DNA from: Maritalea mobilis
Lineage (GTDB): Bacteria; Pseudomonadota; Alphaproteobacteria; Rhizobiales; Devosiaceae
Length of the DNA: 64,000 bases
NCBI RefSeq assembly: GCF_004363175.1
Contig: NZ_SNYR01000001.1
Location: 1,528,001 to 1,592,000, forward strand
Direction of reading: 5' to 3'
The notes below the pieces were generated by a model. That model was given only the letters and a program-made list of their open reading frames with translations, was not told the DNA's origin and searched no databases. This document shows, one piece after another, positions 17,100 to 26,235 of this stretch; position 1 is the stretch's first letter, and each line of letters begins with the position of its first letter. Both the position numbers and the translations under genes were made by a program.

Positions 17100-17147
17100 T
17101 CAAAAAATCAAAACGAAGCTGCCGCCGCAATCCATGCAGCGGCGCAG
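17100..17147 (-). terminator. Possible terminator of the SH3-domain gene
   Basis: Minus-strand stem CTGC-GCCGC (17139-17147) with GCGGC-GCAG (17119-17128) has one bulged base and a 10-nt loop. A T-rich stretch follows, but the best T run is 12-15 nt after the stem. It lies about 65 bp after the stop of the secreted SH3 gene. Confidence 0.4.
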
Positions 17148-17209
17148 TTCAACATGGTTTATGGGAATATATAGGTTTTACAGAACGGTCATTCTATTAA
17201 TCTCTCAAA

Positions 17210-17845
17210 TTAATTCAGGTCTGCAGGACAGCTTTCATAAAGCCCGATAATATGCAGCGCATTAGAACACATAATGCCGCCCCACATATAGCCGCGCAAG
17301 CCCTCACTATATTCAATTTCAAACCATTCATAGCCATCAAATTGCACATCGGTGCGTGACACAATGGCAATTGGCTCACCATAAGCCAGACTGTCGACTT
17401 TTTCATCTTGTATGCTGGGACCAGAGCGGACATTGCCACCGAGCGCAAAATTACCCATGCTCGACACATAGCCATCTGCCTCGCCAGAAACTTCTGAGGA
17501 GGTGCTGCTGGTCGGTGTAACCTTGCACTGCTTTGGCGCATCATCATCCTTCATCAGCAGCAAATTGTCGGTCCCTTTGCCATGCACCATCCAATGATGT
17601 GGACCTAAAATCACCTCCGCACCATAGCCAGATGCAACCGGGGTTGGTTTCATTTCAATTTGCTCACTACCAAGCAAAAGAATGGGATTCATATCCTGAC
17701 CGCTGGGCACCAGAACCTGCACATAAGGTTCGCCCTCGTCGCACAAAAATAATGTGCCATCTGGCAACGGCCCGCTGGCCATCGCCGCGCCACCGCTCAT
17801 CAAAAATGCACCAATTGCACCAAACATAATTTTCGAAAATCTCAT
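17210..17845 (-). CDS. Secreted protein with C-terminal bacterial SH3-like domain
   Basis: The protein has 211 residues from the ATG at 17845 (GGAGAGGG upstream; residues 1-23 form a signal peptide ending AMA). The N-terminal half (FLCDEGEPYVQVLVPSGQ, HHWMVHGKGTDNLLL) resembles MliC-like beta structure but is not a confident match. The C-terminal part from about 130 (NFALGGNVRSGPSIQDEKVDSLAYGEPIAIVSRTD, YEWFEIEYSEGLRGYMWGGIMC) is an SH3_3-type domain, usually cell-wall or ligand binding. It probably acts in the periplasm. It is a single gene with no functional neighbour. Confidence 0.75.
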   Translation of the reverse strand: MRFSKIMFGAIGAFLMSGGAAMASGPLPDGTLFLCDEGEPYVQVLVPSGQDMNPILLLGSEQIEMKPTPVASGYGAEVILGPHHWMVHGKGTDNLLLMKDDDAPKQCKVTPTSSTSSEVSGEADGYVSSMGNFALGGNVRSGPSIQDEKVDSLAYGEPIAIVSRTDVQFDGYEWFEIEYSEGLRGYMWGGIMCSNALHIIGLYESCPADLN

Positions 17846-18011
17846 ATTCCCTCTCCCGCGCCCCTCACTTGTCTGAGCATGCAACCAAACTTTGCCACCC
17901 GTTCCTATATAAGCCTCACATGTTGCACCCTTTGCAACCCATCGCAATCTATGTATCTATAGCCGCCAAACTATTTCGCACCGCTCGGTGCCCAAAGGTA
18001 TCAACGCGCCT

Positions 18012-19601
18012 ATGACTATTTATGACAATGTTTTAAACGCCGAAGGCGCCCTAATTGTGGGTGCAGGCTTGGCCGGTTTGTTTTGTGCACTGAAGTTGGC
18101 GCCCCGCCCGGTCACTGTATTGTCGCCTAAACCACTCGGCCTTGGCGCATCCTCAAGTTGGGCCCAAGGCGGTGTTGCCGCGGCGGTCGGCCAAGGCGAT
18201 AGCGCCGAAGCCCATGCCCGCGATACAGATATTGCTGGCGCAGGCATTGTGGATTTCGAACTGGCAGAATCCGTTGCGGCAGAAGCGGCAGAGCGTATCG
18301 AAGATTTGGCCAAATGGGGCACCCCATTTGACCGCGATGAAAACGGCCAATTCATTCTATCAAAAGAAGCGGCGCATTCAGTCAATCGCGTTGTCCGTGT
18401 ATCCGGCGACCGGGCGGGCCGCGAGATCATGGCGGCCCTGATCGAAGAGGTGCGCAACACGCCCTCCATTCGCATTGTTGAAGGCATCACGGCTGTTGAT
18501 CTGGCGCGTGCCGATGGCCGCGTCATTGGTGTTTATGCCCGTAAACTTGGCGATCGCTATGCCGAACCCGTCCTCATCCGCGCCCGCGCCACCGTGTTGG
18601 CGGCAGGCGGATTGGGCGGGCTTTATGCGGTAACCACCAACCCGCCCGGCGTGCGGGGCCACGCCATGGGCATGGCTGCCCGCGCAGGCGCGCTTATTGC
18701 CGACAGCGAATTTGTGCAATTCCACCCTACAGCTATGGCTGTGGGGCAAGACCCTGCGCCCTTGGCCACAGAAGCCCTGCGCGGTGAAGGCGCAATCTTG
18801 GTCAATGATCTTGGCGATCGCTTTATGCTTGATGTGCATAAAGATGCTGAGCTGGCCCCACGCGACATCGTGGCCCGTGCCAATTTCCGCCAAATTCAAG
18901 AAGGCCGCAAAGTGTTTTTGGACACACGCGAAGCGCTTGGCAGCCGCATCTATGATGCCTTCCCAACCGTTGCCAATTATTGCAAAGAAGCAGGCATCGA
19001 CCCTGCTGTTGAAATGATCCCCGTCACCCCTGCCGCACACTTCCATATGGGCGGCGTAAAGGTGGATGATCGCGGTCGCTCCTCCTTGGCTGGCCTTTGG
19101 GTTTGTGGCGAAGCCTCCTGCACCGGCTTGCATGGCGCAAACCGCTTGGCATCTAACTCGCTGCTGGAAGCCGTCGTGTTTGGCGCACGCATCGCAGAAG
19201 ATATTTCTGGCCTAGAACCGATCAATAAAAGCCTGCCCCCCTATCTCGGGATAGAGTGGGACGAGGAAAAGGGCGAAGAAGCAGAACGCATGTTGCGCAA
19301 CCTGACAGCAGTGCAGCAATTGCGCCATATCATGACCAATTATGTGGGCGTGGAACGGTCCGAAGAAAGCTTAATAACCGCTCTGCGCAAAATCAGAGAG
19401 CTGGAAGAAACAGCGCGCGACGTGACCCGTTCCTATTTGAATATGACCGTGTCCGCCACCTTGGTGGCCGCCGCTGCATTGCAGCGCACGGAGAGCCGTG
19501 GTGGTCATTACCGCTCCGATTATCCGGAGAAAAACCCAAAATTCAGAGACCACACCACGCTAACGCTCACCGAAGCGCTAAGAATTAGGGACGCTTGCTA
19601 A
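18012..19601 (+). CDS. nadB: L-aspartate oxidase NadB
   Basis: The protein has 529 residues from the ATG at 18012; a GTG 24 bp upstream is possible. NadB oxidises L-aspartate to iminoaspartate with FAD, the first step of NAD synthesis, feeding NadA. The FAD Rossmann motif is GAGLAGLFCALKL (about 15-27), and ASSSWAQGGVAAAV, FVQFHPTAMA, TEALRGEGAILVN, HFHMGGVKVD and LHGANRLASNSLLEAVVFGARIAE are all present. nadA is upstream on the same strand but separated by about 4 kb of unrelated genes. nadC, which often follows nadB, is absent. Confidence 0.96.
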   Translation: MTIYDNVLNAEGALIVGAGLAGLFCALKLAPRPVTVLSPKPLGLGASSSWAQGGVAAAVGQGDSAEAHARDTDIAGAGIVDFELAESVAAEAAERIEDLAKWGTPFDRDENGQFILSKEAAHSVNRVVRVSGDRAGREIMAALIEEVRNTPSIRIVEGITAVDLARADGRVIGVYARKLGDRYAEPVLIRARATVLAAGGLGGLYAVTTNPPGVRGHAMGMAARAGALIADSEFVQFHPTAMAVGQDPAPLATEALRGEGAILVNDLGDRFMLDVHKDAELAPRDIVARANFRQIQEGRKVFLDTREALGSRIYDAFPTVANYCKEAGIDPAVEMIPVTPAAHFHMGGVKVDDRGRSSLAGLWVCGEASCTGLHGANRLASNSLLEAVVFGARIAEDISGLEPINKSLPPYLGIEWDEEKGEEAERMLRNLTAVQQLRHIMTNYVGVERSEESLITALRKIRELEETARDVTRSYLNMTVSATLVAAAALQRTESRGGHYRSDYPEKNPKFRDHTTLTLTEALRIRDAC

Positions 19602-19632
19602 ACAAGCGCCCCACCTAAAATCTCCGATCTGC

Positions 19633-20244
19633 CTATCGATCAGAAAAGGCCAGCTTTAAGCCCAAAAAGCCAAACGTGCCCGCGAAACCTCGCCGCAGCC
19701 AAAGCAACACATTTGGGCGCGACAAAACAAAGTCGCGCGCCAAAGAAGCACAGGCCCCATATCCCACAAAAACAATAAATGTCATGCCCATAAAGATCGC
19801 GGCAAGGCTCAGCATAAGAGGCGTCGGGTTGGCGACTGAGGCTGGCACAAATTGCGGTAAAAAGGCGAGGAAAAAGAGCGACAATTTCGGATTCAACACA
19901 TTGAGCAATGCACCATCGCGAATGGTCTTGCGTGCGCTTTTCACGTCTGGCGCCTTTTCAACATCCAGCGCACCACCCTCGCGCAAAATGCCCCACGCCA
20001 TATAAAATAGATAAGCAACGCCAGCATATTTGATCAGTTGGAACGCCAATGCACTCGTGTGCAAGATCGCGGCCAACCCCACCACGCTGGCAAGCGCCGC
20101 CGGAATAATGCCTAGGGTGCAGCCAAATGCGGCCATAACGCTCATTTTAAAGCCCCGGGAAAGGCCGATTGCCAAAGTGTACAGCACACCAGTGCCGGGC
20201 AACAAAACCACCACCAGTGAGGTCAGTAAAAACTCTAAAGACAT
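19633..20244 (-). CDS. LysE/RhtB family amino-acid exporter
   Basis: A 203-residue inner-membrane protein with about six hydrophobic segments. LysE/RhtB signatures are present: LPGTGVLYTLAIGLSRGFKMSVMAAFGCTLG near the N terminus, KYAGVAYLFYMAWGILREGG, and GALLNVLNPKLSLFFLAFLPQFV. The family exports amino acids or homoserine lactones by proton exchange; the substrate is not predictable. It is convergent with nadB, and the downstream spacer has no clear terminator. Confidence 0.93.
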   Translation of the reverse strand: MSLEFLLTSLVVVLLPGTGVLYTLAIGLSRGFKMSVMAAFGCTLGIIPAALASVVGLAAILHTSALAFQLIKYAGVAYLFYMAWGILREGGALDVEKAPDVKSARKTIRDGALLNVLNPKLSLFFLAFLPQFVPASVANPTPLMLSLAAIFMGMTFIVFVGYGACASLARDFVLSRPNVLLWLRRGFAGTFGFLGLKLAFSDR

Positions 20245-20268
20245 ATTATTTCTCGCTTTTAAATCAGG

Positions 20269-21156
20269 CTACTCGCCCTCTAACAAATAAGTCGTCAACG
20301 CAGTTAAATCTTCATCAGTCCAATGCATCAGTGATTCATTGATCACCTCACCCATTGACCCGCCAAGCGTGTCAAAATCTGGCGTAAAGCCGCCAGTCAG
20401 CGCATCTTTAAGCGAGGCTTCGTCCCAATCTGCAGCTTTCAAACTTGCCGGGTCAATCGCAGGCACAAATGATCCACCTGTGCCCCCGCGCGATCCTTTA
20501 AAGTGCTGGCTGGCATCTGCAGCACCCAGCAAATTACGCGGCGTATGACATGCCCCACAATGGGCGGGGCCCTTCGCCAAATATGCACCCCGGTTCCATT
20601 GCTCTGATTTTTCAGGATTTGGCTCAAAACGCCTCGGCGTGAAGAACATATTTTTCCACCCCAGCATGGCGAGGCGGATATTGAATGGGAAACCAACATT
20701 ATGTTCAGGCGCTTTTTCCGCCACCGCATCAGTGGCCATCAGCGCGGCGTAAAGATCAACAATATCTTGGTCGCTCATCAAGGTGTAATTATCGAATGGA
20801 AAGGCGGGATAATAATGTGTGCTGCCGGGGCCTTCCCCCACGCTCATGGCGCGTGAAAATTCCTCAAGCGTCCATGCCCCAATGCCTGCGTCTTTATCAG
20901 ATGTAATGTTAGGGGGCACAAATGCACCAAATGGCGTTTCCAGCGCGGCACCGCCAGCCAAAAATGCACCTTCATTTTTAAGGTCAGTGTGGCACGCAAC
21001 GCAGCCGCCAATCCGCATAACATAATTGCCGCGGGTTGCATCTGCCTCGAGGCTGAGGTCGCGCTCCGGCCCGTTCACAGGCTTGAAGAAATAAACAGCA
21101 GCGCCAAGGCCAATCAAAACACCAAGGGCCAAAACAATCTTAAAAATACGCCGCAT
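20269..21156 (-). CDS. Membrane-anchored di-haem cytochrome c
   Basis: The protein has 295 residues from the ATG at 21156 (GAGGT upstream); residues 1-24 form a hydrophobic anchor or signal. Two covalent haem sites are visible, CVACH near residue 52 and CGACH near 200. They are followed by Met-containing segments such as GSTHYYPAFPFDNYTLMSDQDIVDLYAAL. The architecture resembles the cytochrome subunits that take electrons from periplasmic alcohol, aldehyde or sugar dehydrogenases, but no dehydrogenase gene is adjacent, so the electron donor is unknown. Confidence 0.9.
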   Translation of the reverse strand: MRRIFKIVLALGVLIGLGAAVYFFKPVNGPERDLSLEADATRGNYVMRIGGCVACHTDLKNEGAFLAGGAALETPFGAFVPPNITSDKDAGIGAWTLEEFSRAMSVGEGPGSTHYYPAFPFDNYTLMSDQDIVDLYAALMATDAVAEKAPEHNVGFPFNIRLAMLGWKNMFFTPRRFEPNPEKSEQWNRGAYLAKGPAHCGACHTPRNLLGAADASQHFKGSRGGTGGSFVPAIDPASLKAADWDEASLKDALTGGFTPDFDTLGGSMGEVINESLMHWTDEDLTALTTYLLEGE

Positions 21157-21228
21157 AATTAGACCTCTATGTTTCAAAACATCCCCGCCCAACTATCTGG
21201 GCGCCAGCCTATGATGTCAACAAATGCA

Positions 21229-21253
21229 AAAGGCCGCCCATTGGGCGGCCTTT
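21229..21253 (-). terminator. Terminator of the first TRAP operon
   Basis: AAAGGCCGCCCA and TTGGGCGGCCTTT form a near-perfect 11-12 bp palindromic stem 24 bp after the dctM stop. T runs are short (TTTT on the minus strand). The hairpin could also stop transcription from the opposite side. Confidence 0.7.
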
Positions 21254-21276
21254 CAATAAAACGTGATCTTATGACA

Positions 21277-22650
21277 CTAGAACAACAAATCAGGCAGCCA
21301 GGTCACAAGGCTTGGGAAGGTCCACAACAACGCCAAGGCCAAAATTTGGATGGCGATAAAGGGCAACACCCCAGCATATAAATCGCTTGTTTTGAAATCC
21401 TTAGGCGCCACCCCGCGCAAATAGAACAGGGCAAACCCGAATGGCGGCGTCAAGAAGCTGGTTTGCAAATTGATGGCGATCATCACACCCAACCACAATG
21501 GGTCATAACCCAAGGCGATCAAGATCGGACCAACAATCGGCACCACCACATAGATGATTTCGATGAAATCGAGGAAGAAGCCCAAGAAGAACATCAACAA
21601 CATCACGAGCAACAAGGCAGAGAACGCACCGCCAGGCAGGTGGCGCAAAAACTCAGCGATCACATCATCACCGCCAAAGCCTTTGAACACGGTTGAAAAC
21701 AAGCCAGCGCCAATAATGATCAAGAAGACCATGGACGAAACTTTAACCGTCTCTAAGCCCACATCGCGGAACAGCGCGAAATTGAGCTTTTTGGACTGCC
21801 ATGCCAACACCATTGCGCCAATCGCACCAACGGCGGCTGACTCGGTTGGGGTGGCAATACCCGCCAAAATTGACCCAAGCACCAAAACGATCAAAATCAA
21901 TGGCGGCAACACCGCTTTGAGCAAAGTGCCAAATGTCGGCGCATGCACGCTTTCATCTTTCATGGACGGCACATCATCAGGGCGAATAATGGTGAGAATA
22001 AACACCCAGCCCAGATATAGCCCAACCAACAAAAGACCCGGGATCAACGCCCCTGCAAACAAGTCAATCGCGGTCACAGGATCTGGTGCCAAATTGCCGA
22101 TCAAAGCTGCGGCTTCTTCATTTACACCTTGCAAAATGCTGGCCAATAGCACCAACACAATTGAGGGCGGAATGATCTGACCCAATGTGCCAGACGCACA
22201 AATAATGCCCGATGCCACTTTCGGGTTATAACCCGCTTTCAACATCACGGGCAGGCTCATCAACCCCATGGTCACCACTGTGGCGCCAACAATGCCAGTT
22301 GAAGCCGCCAACAAAGCGCCCACAATCACCACAGAATAGCCAAGGCCACCGCGCATTTTGCCAAAAAGTTGGCCCATAGACTCAAGCAATTGCCCTGCAA
22401 TATCCGATCGCTGCAGCACCACCCCCATATAAACGAACAGCGGCACCGCCACCAAAGGCTCGTTTTTCATGGTGGAGAAAATCCGCGTGGGCGAAAGGTT
22501 CAAAAAGGCAAAACGGAACAGGTCCAACTGATCGCCAATAAAGGCAAACAAAATGGCGGACCCAGCCAAACTCAGGGCAACAGGAAAGCCCAAAATAAGG
22601 ATCACGATGGTGACCCCAAACATAATAAACGCTAAGAGCTCTGGGGTCAT
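21277..22650 (-). CDS. dctM: TRAP transporter large permease DctM (first operon)
   Basis: A 457-residue protein with about 12 hydrophobic helices and typical DctM segments: PLFVYMGVVLQRSDIAGQLLESM, ASTGIVGATVVTMGLMSLPVML, IICASGTLGQIIPPSIVLVLL and a C-terminal LQTSFLTPPFGFALFYLRGVAP. Together with DctQ it forms the Na+-driven membrane unit that takes substrate from DctP. Its start overlaps the dctQ stop by 4 bp. PPFGFALFYLRG in the last helix pair is common in the branch that imports keto acids and carboxylates; the substrate remains inference. Confidence 0.94.
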   Translation of the reverse strand: MTPELLAFIMFGVTIVILILGFPVALSLAGSAILFAFIGDQLDLFRFAFLNLSPTRIFSTMKNEPLVAVPLFVYMGVVLQRSDIAGQLLESMGQLFGKMRGGLGYSVVIVGALLAASTGIVGATVVTMGLMSLPVMLKAGYNPKVASGIICASGTLGQIIPPSIVLVLLASILQGVNEEAAALIGNLAPDPVTAIDLFAGALIPGLLLVGLYLGWVFILTIIRPDDVPSMKDESVHAPTFGTLLKAVLPPLILIVLVLGSILAGIATPTESAAVGAIGAMVLAWQSKKLNFALFRDVGLETVKVSSMVFLIIIGAGLFSTVFKGFGGDDVIAEFLRHLPGGAFSALLLVMLLMFFLGFFLDFIEIIYVVVPIVGPILIALGYDPLWLGVMIAINLQTSFLTPPFGFALFYLRGVAPKDFKTSDLYAGVLPFIAIQILALALLWTFPSLVTWLPDLLF

Positions 22651-23405
22651 GCCATCACCTCTTCATCTTCGCTGACAAGACCAACTGTTTCACCTGTGAT
22701 CATGCGATCAATTGCACGCAAGCTGAGCGAGATAAGCTGCAGGCCGAGTAAAATAGCCATTGCGGGAATAACCGCCTTCAAAACGAAAAGATAGGGAAGG
22801 CCGCCCACCTCGGCGCTGGCTTCCATGCGAGAATAGGACCGCTGGAAAAAGTCAAAGCCGCGCCAATAAATCAGCCAAAGTACAGGGAACCCGAAACAAA
22901 TTGTGCCCAGCAAATTCACCACATCGCGATAGCGTTTTGACGCACCAGCATAGATCAAGTCAATGCGCACATGCCCATTGTGCAAAAGCGTATAACCTGC
23001 GCCGAGCATAAAGATGAAGGCATGCATCCAGATATAGCTTTCTTGCATCCACACTTCGCCGATGGAAAACACATAGCGCAGCACCACCACCAAAAACACA
23101 TTGAGCACCAAGATCAGCGCGGTCCACGCCATAATATGGCCGATCACCATATTGATCCGGTCAATAATGTTGGCAACTTTGCGTCGCACCTCTGTGTCTG
23201 CAACAAACACCAAAAGCGCTAAAACACCCGCCACAATGGCATGTATTTTGGCATGTGTGCCGGCGCGATCTTGAAAGCTGAACCCAGCGGCATAGCCAAT
23301 GGCAATGCACACCGCCAACGCAACAATCGCGCGCAGATAAACGTTAGAAATAGCTCCACATACAGGGGCCCAACCCTTTTGTAGAGCGCGCACTAGGCCA
23401 GACAT
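22647..23405 (-). CDS. dctQ: TRAP transporter small permease DctQ (first operon)
   Basis: The protein has 252 residues from the ATG at 23405 (GGGGG about 8 nt upstream). It is longer than most DctQ proteins because of an N-terminal pair of helices (about 25-75) before the usual four-helix DctQ core. The core begins INMVIGHIMAWTALILVLNVFLVVVLRYVF, with WMQESYIWMHAFIFMLGAGYTLLHNGHVRIDLIYA. Overlap with dctM by 4 bp points to coupled translation. It is separated from dctP by a terminator-like hairpin. Confidence 0.92.
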   Translation of the reverse strand: MSGLVRALQKGWAPVCGAISNVYLRAIVALAVCIAIGYAAGFSFQDRAGTHAKIHAIVAGVLALLVFVADTEVRRKVANIIDRINMVIGHIMAWTALILVLNVFLVVVLRYVFSIGEVWMQESYIWMHAFIFMLGAGYTLLHNGHVRIDLIYAGASKRYRDVVNLLGTICFGFPVLWLIYWRGFDFFQRSYSRMEASAEVGGLPYLFVLKAVIPAMAILLGLQLISLSLRAIDRMITGETVGLVSEDEEVMA

Positions 23406-23430
23406 GAAGTGTCCCCCCGCTCCCCGATAC

Positions 23431-23464
23431 AAAAAAGCCGCCGACCGAGGCCGACGGCTCTTTT
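23431..23464 (-). terminator. Internal terminator/attenuator between dctP and dctQ
   Basis: On the minus strand an imperfect GC-rich stem (AGCCGTCGG paired with CCG-CGGCT arms) is followed by six T residues. It lies 12 bp after the dctP stop and ends 26 bp before the dctQ start. Partial termination here would give more binding protein than permease. Confidence 0.65.
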
Positions 23465-23475
23465 AAGCATGTTGA

Positions 23476-24576
23476 TTATATGGCTTCAAACTTAGCTGAT
23501 GTCCGTGCATTCATGAATTTACCTTCAGAAATGCCTGACCATTCAACCATTGTGCGACGCCATTCAATCAATGAGTTGTAAAGCTCAGAGGCTTCAGGTG
23601 AAGCGCTTGCGCGATCACGCACAACTTCAGCTGTCCGCTCACCAATCGCTTGCAACAACTCATCAGAATATGGACGCAACTGAACGCCATTCTCATTCAC
23701 AAGCTTTTGCAGTGACGCATTGTTCACAGCCTGGAAGCGAGACAGAATCCAAAGGTTGGTTGAAGCAGCAGCGCGCTCAACAATACCCCGCAAATGATCG
23801 TCCAAAGCTTCCCAAGCTTGCATATCAAAGAATGAGTCAAGCACAGTGGCAGGCTCGTGCCAGCCTGGGTAATAGTAGTTTTGCACCACTTTAAAGAAGC
23901 CAGCACCAAGGTCAGCCGCAGGGCCAATCCACTCGGTGCCGTCAATCGCGCCTGATGTCAAAGCTGGCAACACTTCGTTACCGGGCAACAACACAACGTT
24001 CACGCCAAATGTTTTCAACACTTCGCCGCCAAGGCCAGGCATACGGAACTTCAAGCCATCCAAATCATCAACTGTGTTGATTTCTTTGGCATACCAGCCG
24101 CCCATTTGGTTACCTGTGTTGCCCATTGGCAGGAATTTTACGCCAAGCGGGTTGTAGCTCAAACGGTCAGCCATTTCGATGCCGCCGCCATAATAGAACC
24201 AAGCATTTTGCTCTTGCGCATTCAAACCGTAAGGCATGGCCGCAACAAATGAGATGCTGTCTGATTTACCTTCCCAATAGTAAGGCGCACCAAAGCCCAT
24301 TTGGGCTGTGCCTGATTGAACCGCATCCAGCGCTTCCAGGCCGCCAACAAGCTCACCAGCATGGTATGTTTTGATGGTCAATTTACCTTCAGACATGGTG
24401 GCCACATCTTCAGCAAATTTGTCCAAAGCAGCGCCCAAAAGGCCCGCTTTACCAAACGCAGAAACAGCAACCCATTCCATGTTGCCCTGAGAAAGCGCAG
24501 GTGTTGCCAATGTGGCAGCGCCAGCAGCGCCAACAGCGCTAACCCCAGCTTTTTTGAAAAACTCACGTCTCTTCAT
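23476..24576 (-). CDS. dctP: TRAP substrate-binding protein DctP (first operon), Tat-exported
   Basis: The protein has 366 residues from the ATG at 24576 (GGGAGGA upstream). The N terminus MKRREFFKKAGVSAVGAAG has the twin-arginine pattern, so it is probably exported folded. The body shows DctP motifs: YHAGELVGGLEALDAVQSGTAQMGFGAPYYWEGK, GLKFRMPGLGGEVLKTFGVNVVLLPGNEVLPALTSGAIDGTEWIGPAADL. The Arg in KFRMPG is the usual carboxylate ligand. GTEWIGPAADLGAGF resembles the keto-acid branch (TakP-like), so an organic-acid substrate is likely. It is divergent from a two-component system that probably controls it. Confidence 0.93.
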   Translation of the reverse strand: MKRREFFKKAGVSAVGAAGAATLATPALSQGNMEWVAVSAFGKAGLLGAALDKFAEDVATMSEGKLTIKTYHAGELVGGLEALDAVQSGTAQMGFGAPYYWEGKSDSISFVAAMPYGLNAQEQNAWFYYGGGIEMADRLSYNPLGVKFLPMGNTGNQMGGWYAKEINTVDDLDGLKFRMPGLGGEVLKTFGVNVVLLPGNEVLPALTSGAIDGTEWIGPAADLGAGFFKVVQNYYYPGWHEPATVLDSFFDMQAWEALDDHLRGIVERAAASTNLWILSRFQAVNNASLQKLVNENGVQLRPYSDELLQAIGERTAEVVRDRASASPEASELYNSLIEWRRTMVEWSGISEGKFMNARTSAKFEAI

Positions 24577-24795
24577 TAATTCCTCCCAAAAAATGAACTC
24601 GGCCCTCTTAATGGCTAACATCAAAAGTAACCGTCAAATTATAGACCGAACCAGCGCATTGCGTAAACTGGCTAGCTATGTCTGCGACCTTTCTACGACA
24701 AACAATGGCTTTGAGCACGACCAACTTGTGCTAAATTACCCATTACTACGGAGCGCCCGCAAAACAGGCCTCGACAATCTGGCAAAGGTTACAAA

Positions 24796-26235
24796 ATGCT
24801 GTCGCATATGAATTTCAGACAAAAGATCCTCGCCCTTGCCACCCTGCCGCTTATCTTGGCCATTCTGGCCATCACCAGCTTGGTGACCTGGCAATCCAGC
24901 GAATTGTCCAAACAGGGCATCACCGCGTTTGAGCAATCCATGCTGGCGGCAAAAGAGGCGGAGCTGAAAAATTATATCGAACTGGCGATGACCGCCATCG
25001 CCCCCTATTATGGCCCTGCTCGATCTGATGACGAAAATTCGAAACAGCGCGTTATCAGGATTTTGCAAACCCTCGAATTTGGCGAAGATGGCTATTTCTA
25101 CGTATATCATTACGACGGCACCAACATTGTGCACCCGCGCCAGCAATTCCGCATCGGCGAAAACTGGGCAGACCACCCAGACGTTGCAGCGCTAATCACC
25201 GCGGCAAAAAATGGCGGCGGGTTCCACCGCTATGTGTGGGAGAAGCCGTCTTCCAGCGAACGCTCCGATAAAATTGGCTATGCCGTGGGCTTGGATAAAT
25301 GGCAATGGATGGTCGGCACTGGCGCCTATATTGACGACATTCTGGCGCAAACTGCTGCCGCCAATCAAAGCCTAAGCGACCGGGTGAACCAAACCTTTTT
25401 CTGGGTTGCCCTGATCACCGTGCCAGCGGTTTTTGCTGTGTTTGGCACCGGCATCGTGCTCAATCTGCGCGAGCGCAAAATGGCTGACACCAAATTGAAA
25501 GAACTCACCCAGCGAATCGTGGACACACAAGAAGAAGAACGCACCCGCATCGCCCGCGAACTGCATGATGGCATTTCGCAAAATATGGTTGGCGTGCGCT
25601 ATGTGCTCGACCTTGCGCAAAGGCAGGCGCAAAAAGGCACCGCAAATGCCTTGGCCACCATTGAACATGGCGCCGAAGCGCTCAATGCAGCCATTAAAGA
25701 AGTGCGTCGCATCTCCCACGATTTGCGCCCGGGCATTCTTGATGATTTGGGCCTCACCGCGGCGCTTGAAGCCCTTACAGGCAATTTTGCCGAACGCACC
25801 AACATTCATGTTGAACTCAAAAGCGTGGCATTCAAAAACCTATTGCCCACAGACGCCAAAACCGCTGTTTATCGTGTAGCGCAAGAAGCGCTAAACAATA
25901 TTGAGCGGCACTCCGGCGCCACTAAAGTGTTGCTACAGCTCAAAAGCACCAAAGCAGGGCTGGAAATGCACATCACCGATAATGGCTGCGGCTTTTCCAA
26001 TCTGTTGGAGGCGCGCCGAAAATCAACGCGCGATATTGCCCCGCAGCGCACAGGTCTTGGCTTACGCAACATGCAGGAGCGGATGGAGCATTTTGGCGGC
26101 ACGCTGGACATAAAAACAACTCAAAATGGCACCCATCTAATTGCCAAACTGCCGTCTTCCATTTATCTCACCCATGAGAAAGAACAGGAAAAAGACGCGG
26201 CACAAGCCGATCTAAAAGAAGCAACGAGTGCATAG
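24796..26235 (+). CDS. Cache-domain sensor histidine kinase (NarX/HisKA_3 type)
   Basis: The protein has 479 residues. TM1 (about 11-32), an extracytoplasmic single-Cache domain (about 40-180, FGEDGYFYVYHYDGTNIVHPR, VGLDKWQWMVGTGAYIDD), TM2 (about 201-223), and a HisKA_3 dimerisation domain with the phospho-accepting His257 in IARELHDGISQ follow in order. The HATPase domain (ITDNGCGF, GLGLRNMQERM) completes it. Cache domains of this type bind small carboxylates directly. The gene is divergent from dctPQM and is followed with zero spacing by its response regulator, so it probably senses the TRAP substrate. Confidence 0.94.
   Translation: MLSHMNFRQKILALATLPLILAILAITSLVTWQSSELSKQGITAFEQSMLAAKEAELKNYIELAMTAIAPYYGPARSDDENSKQRVIRILQTLEFGEDGYFYVYHYDGTNIVHPRQQFRIGENWADHPDVAALITAAKNGGGFHRYVWEKPSSSERSDKIGYAVGLDKWQWMVGTGAYIDDILAQTAAANQSLSDRVNQTFFWVALITVPAVFAVFGTGIVLNLRERKMADTKLKELTQRIVDTQEEERTRIARELHDGISQNMVGVRYVLDLAQRQAQKGTANALATIEHGAEALNAAIKEVRRISHDLRPGILDDLGLTAALEALTGNFAERTNIHVELKSVAFKNLLPTDAKTAVYRVAQEALNNIERHSGATKVLLQLKSTKAGLEMHITDNGCGFSNLLEARRKSTRDIAPQRTGLGLRNMQERMEHFGGTLDIKTTQNGTHLIAKLPSSIYLTHEKEQEKDAAQADLKEATSA

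Noticed and set aside
18378..19133. 251-codon minus-strand frame
   Set aside because: It is antisense to conserved nadB sequence and shows Cys/His-rich low-likelihood composition typical of a shadow frame.
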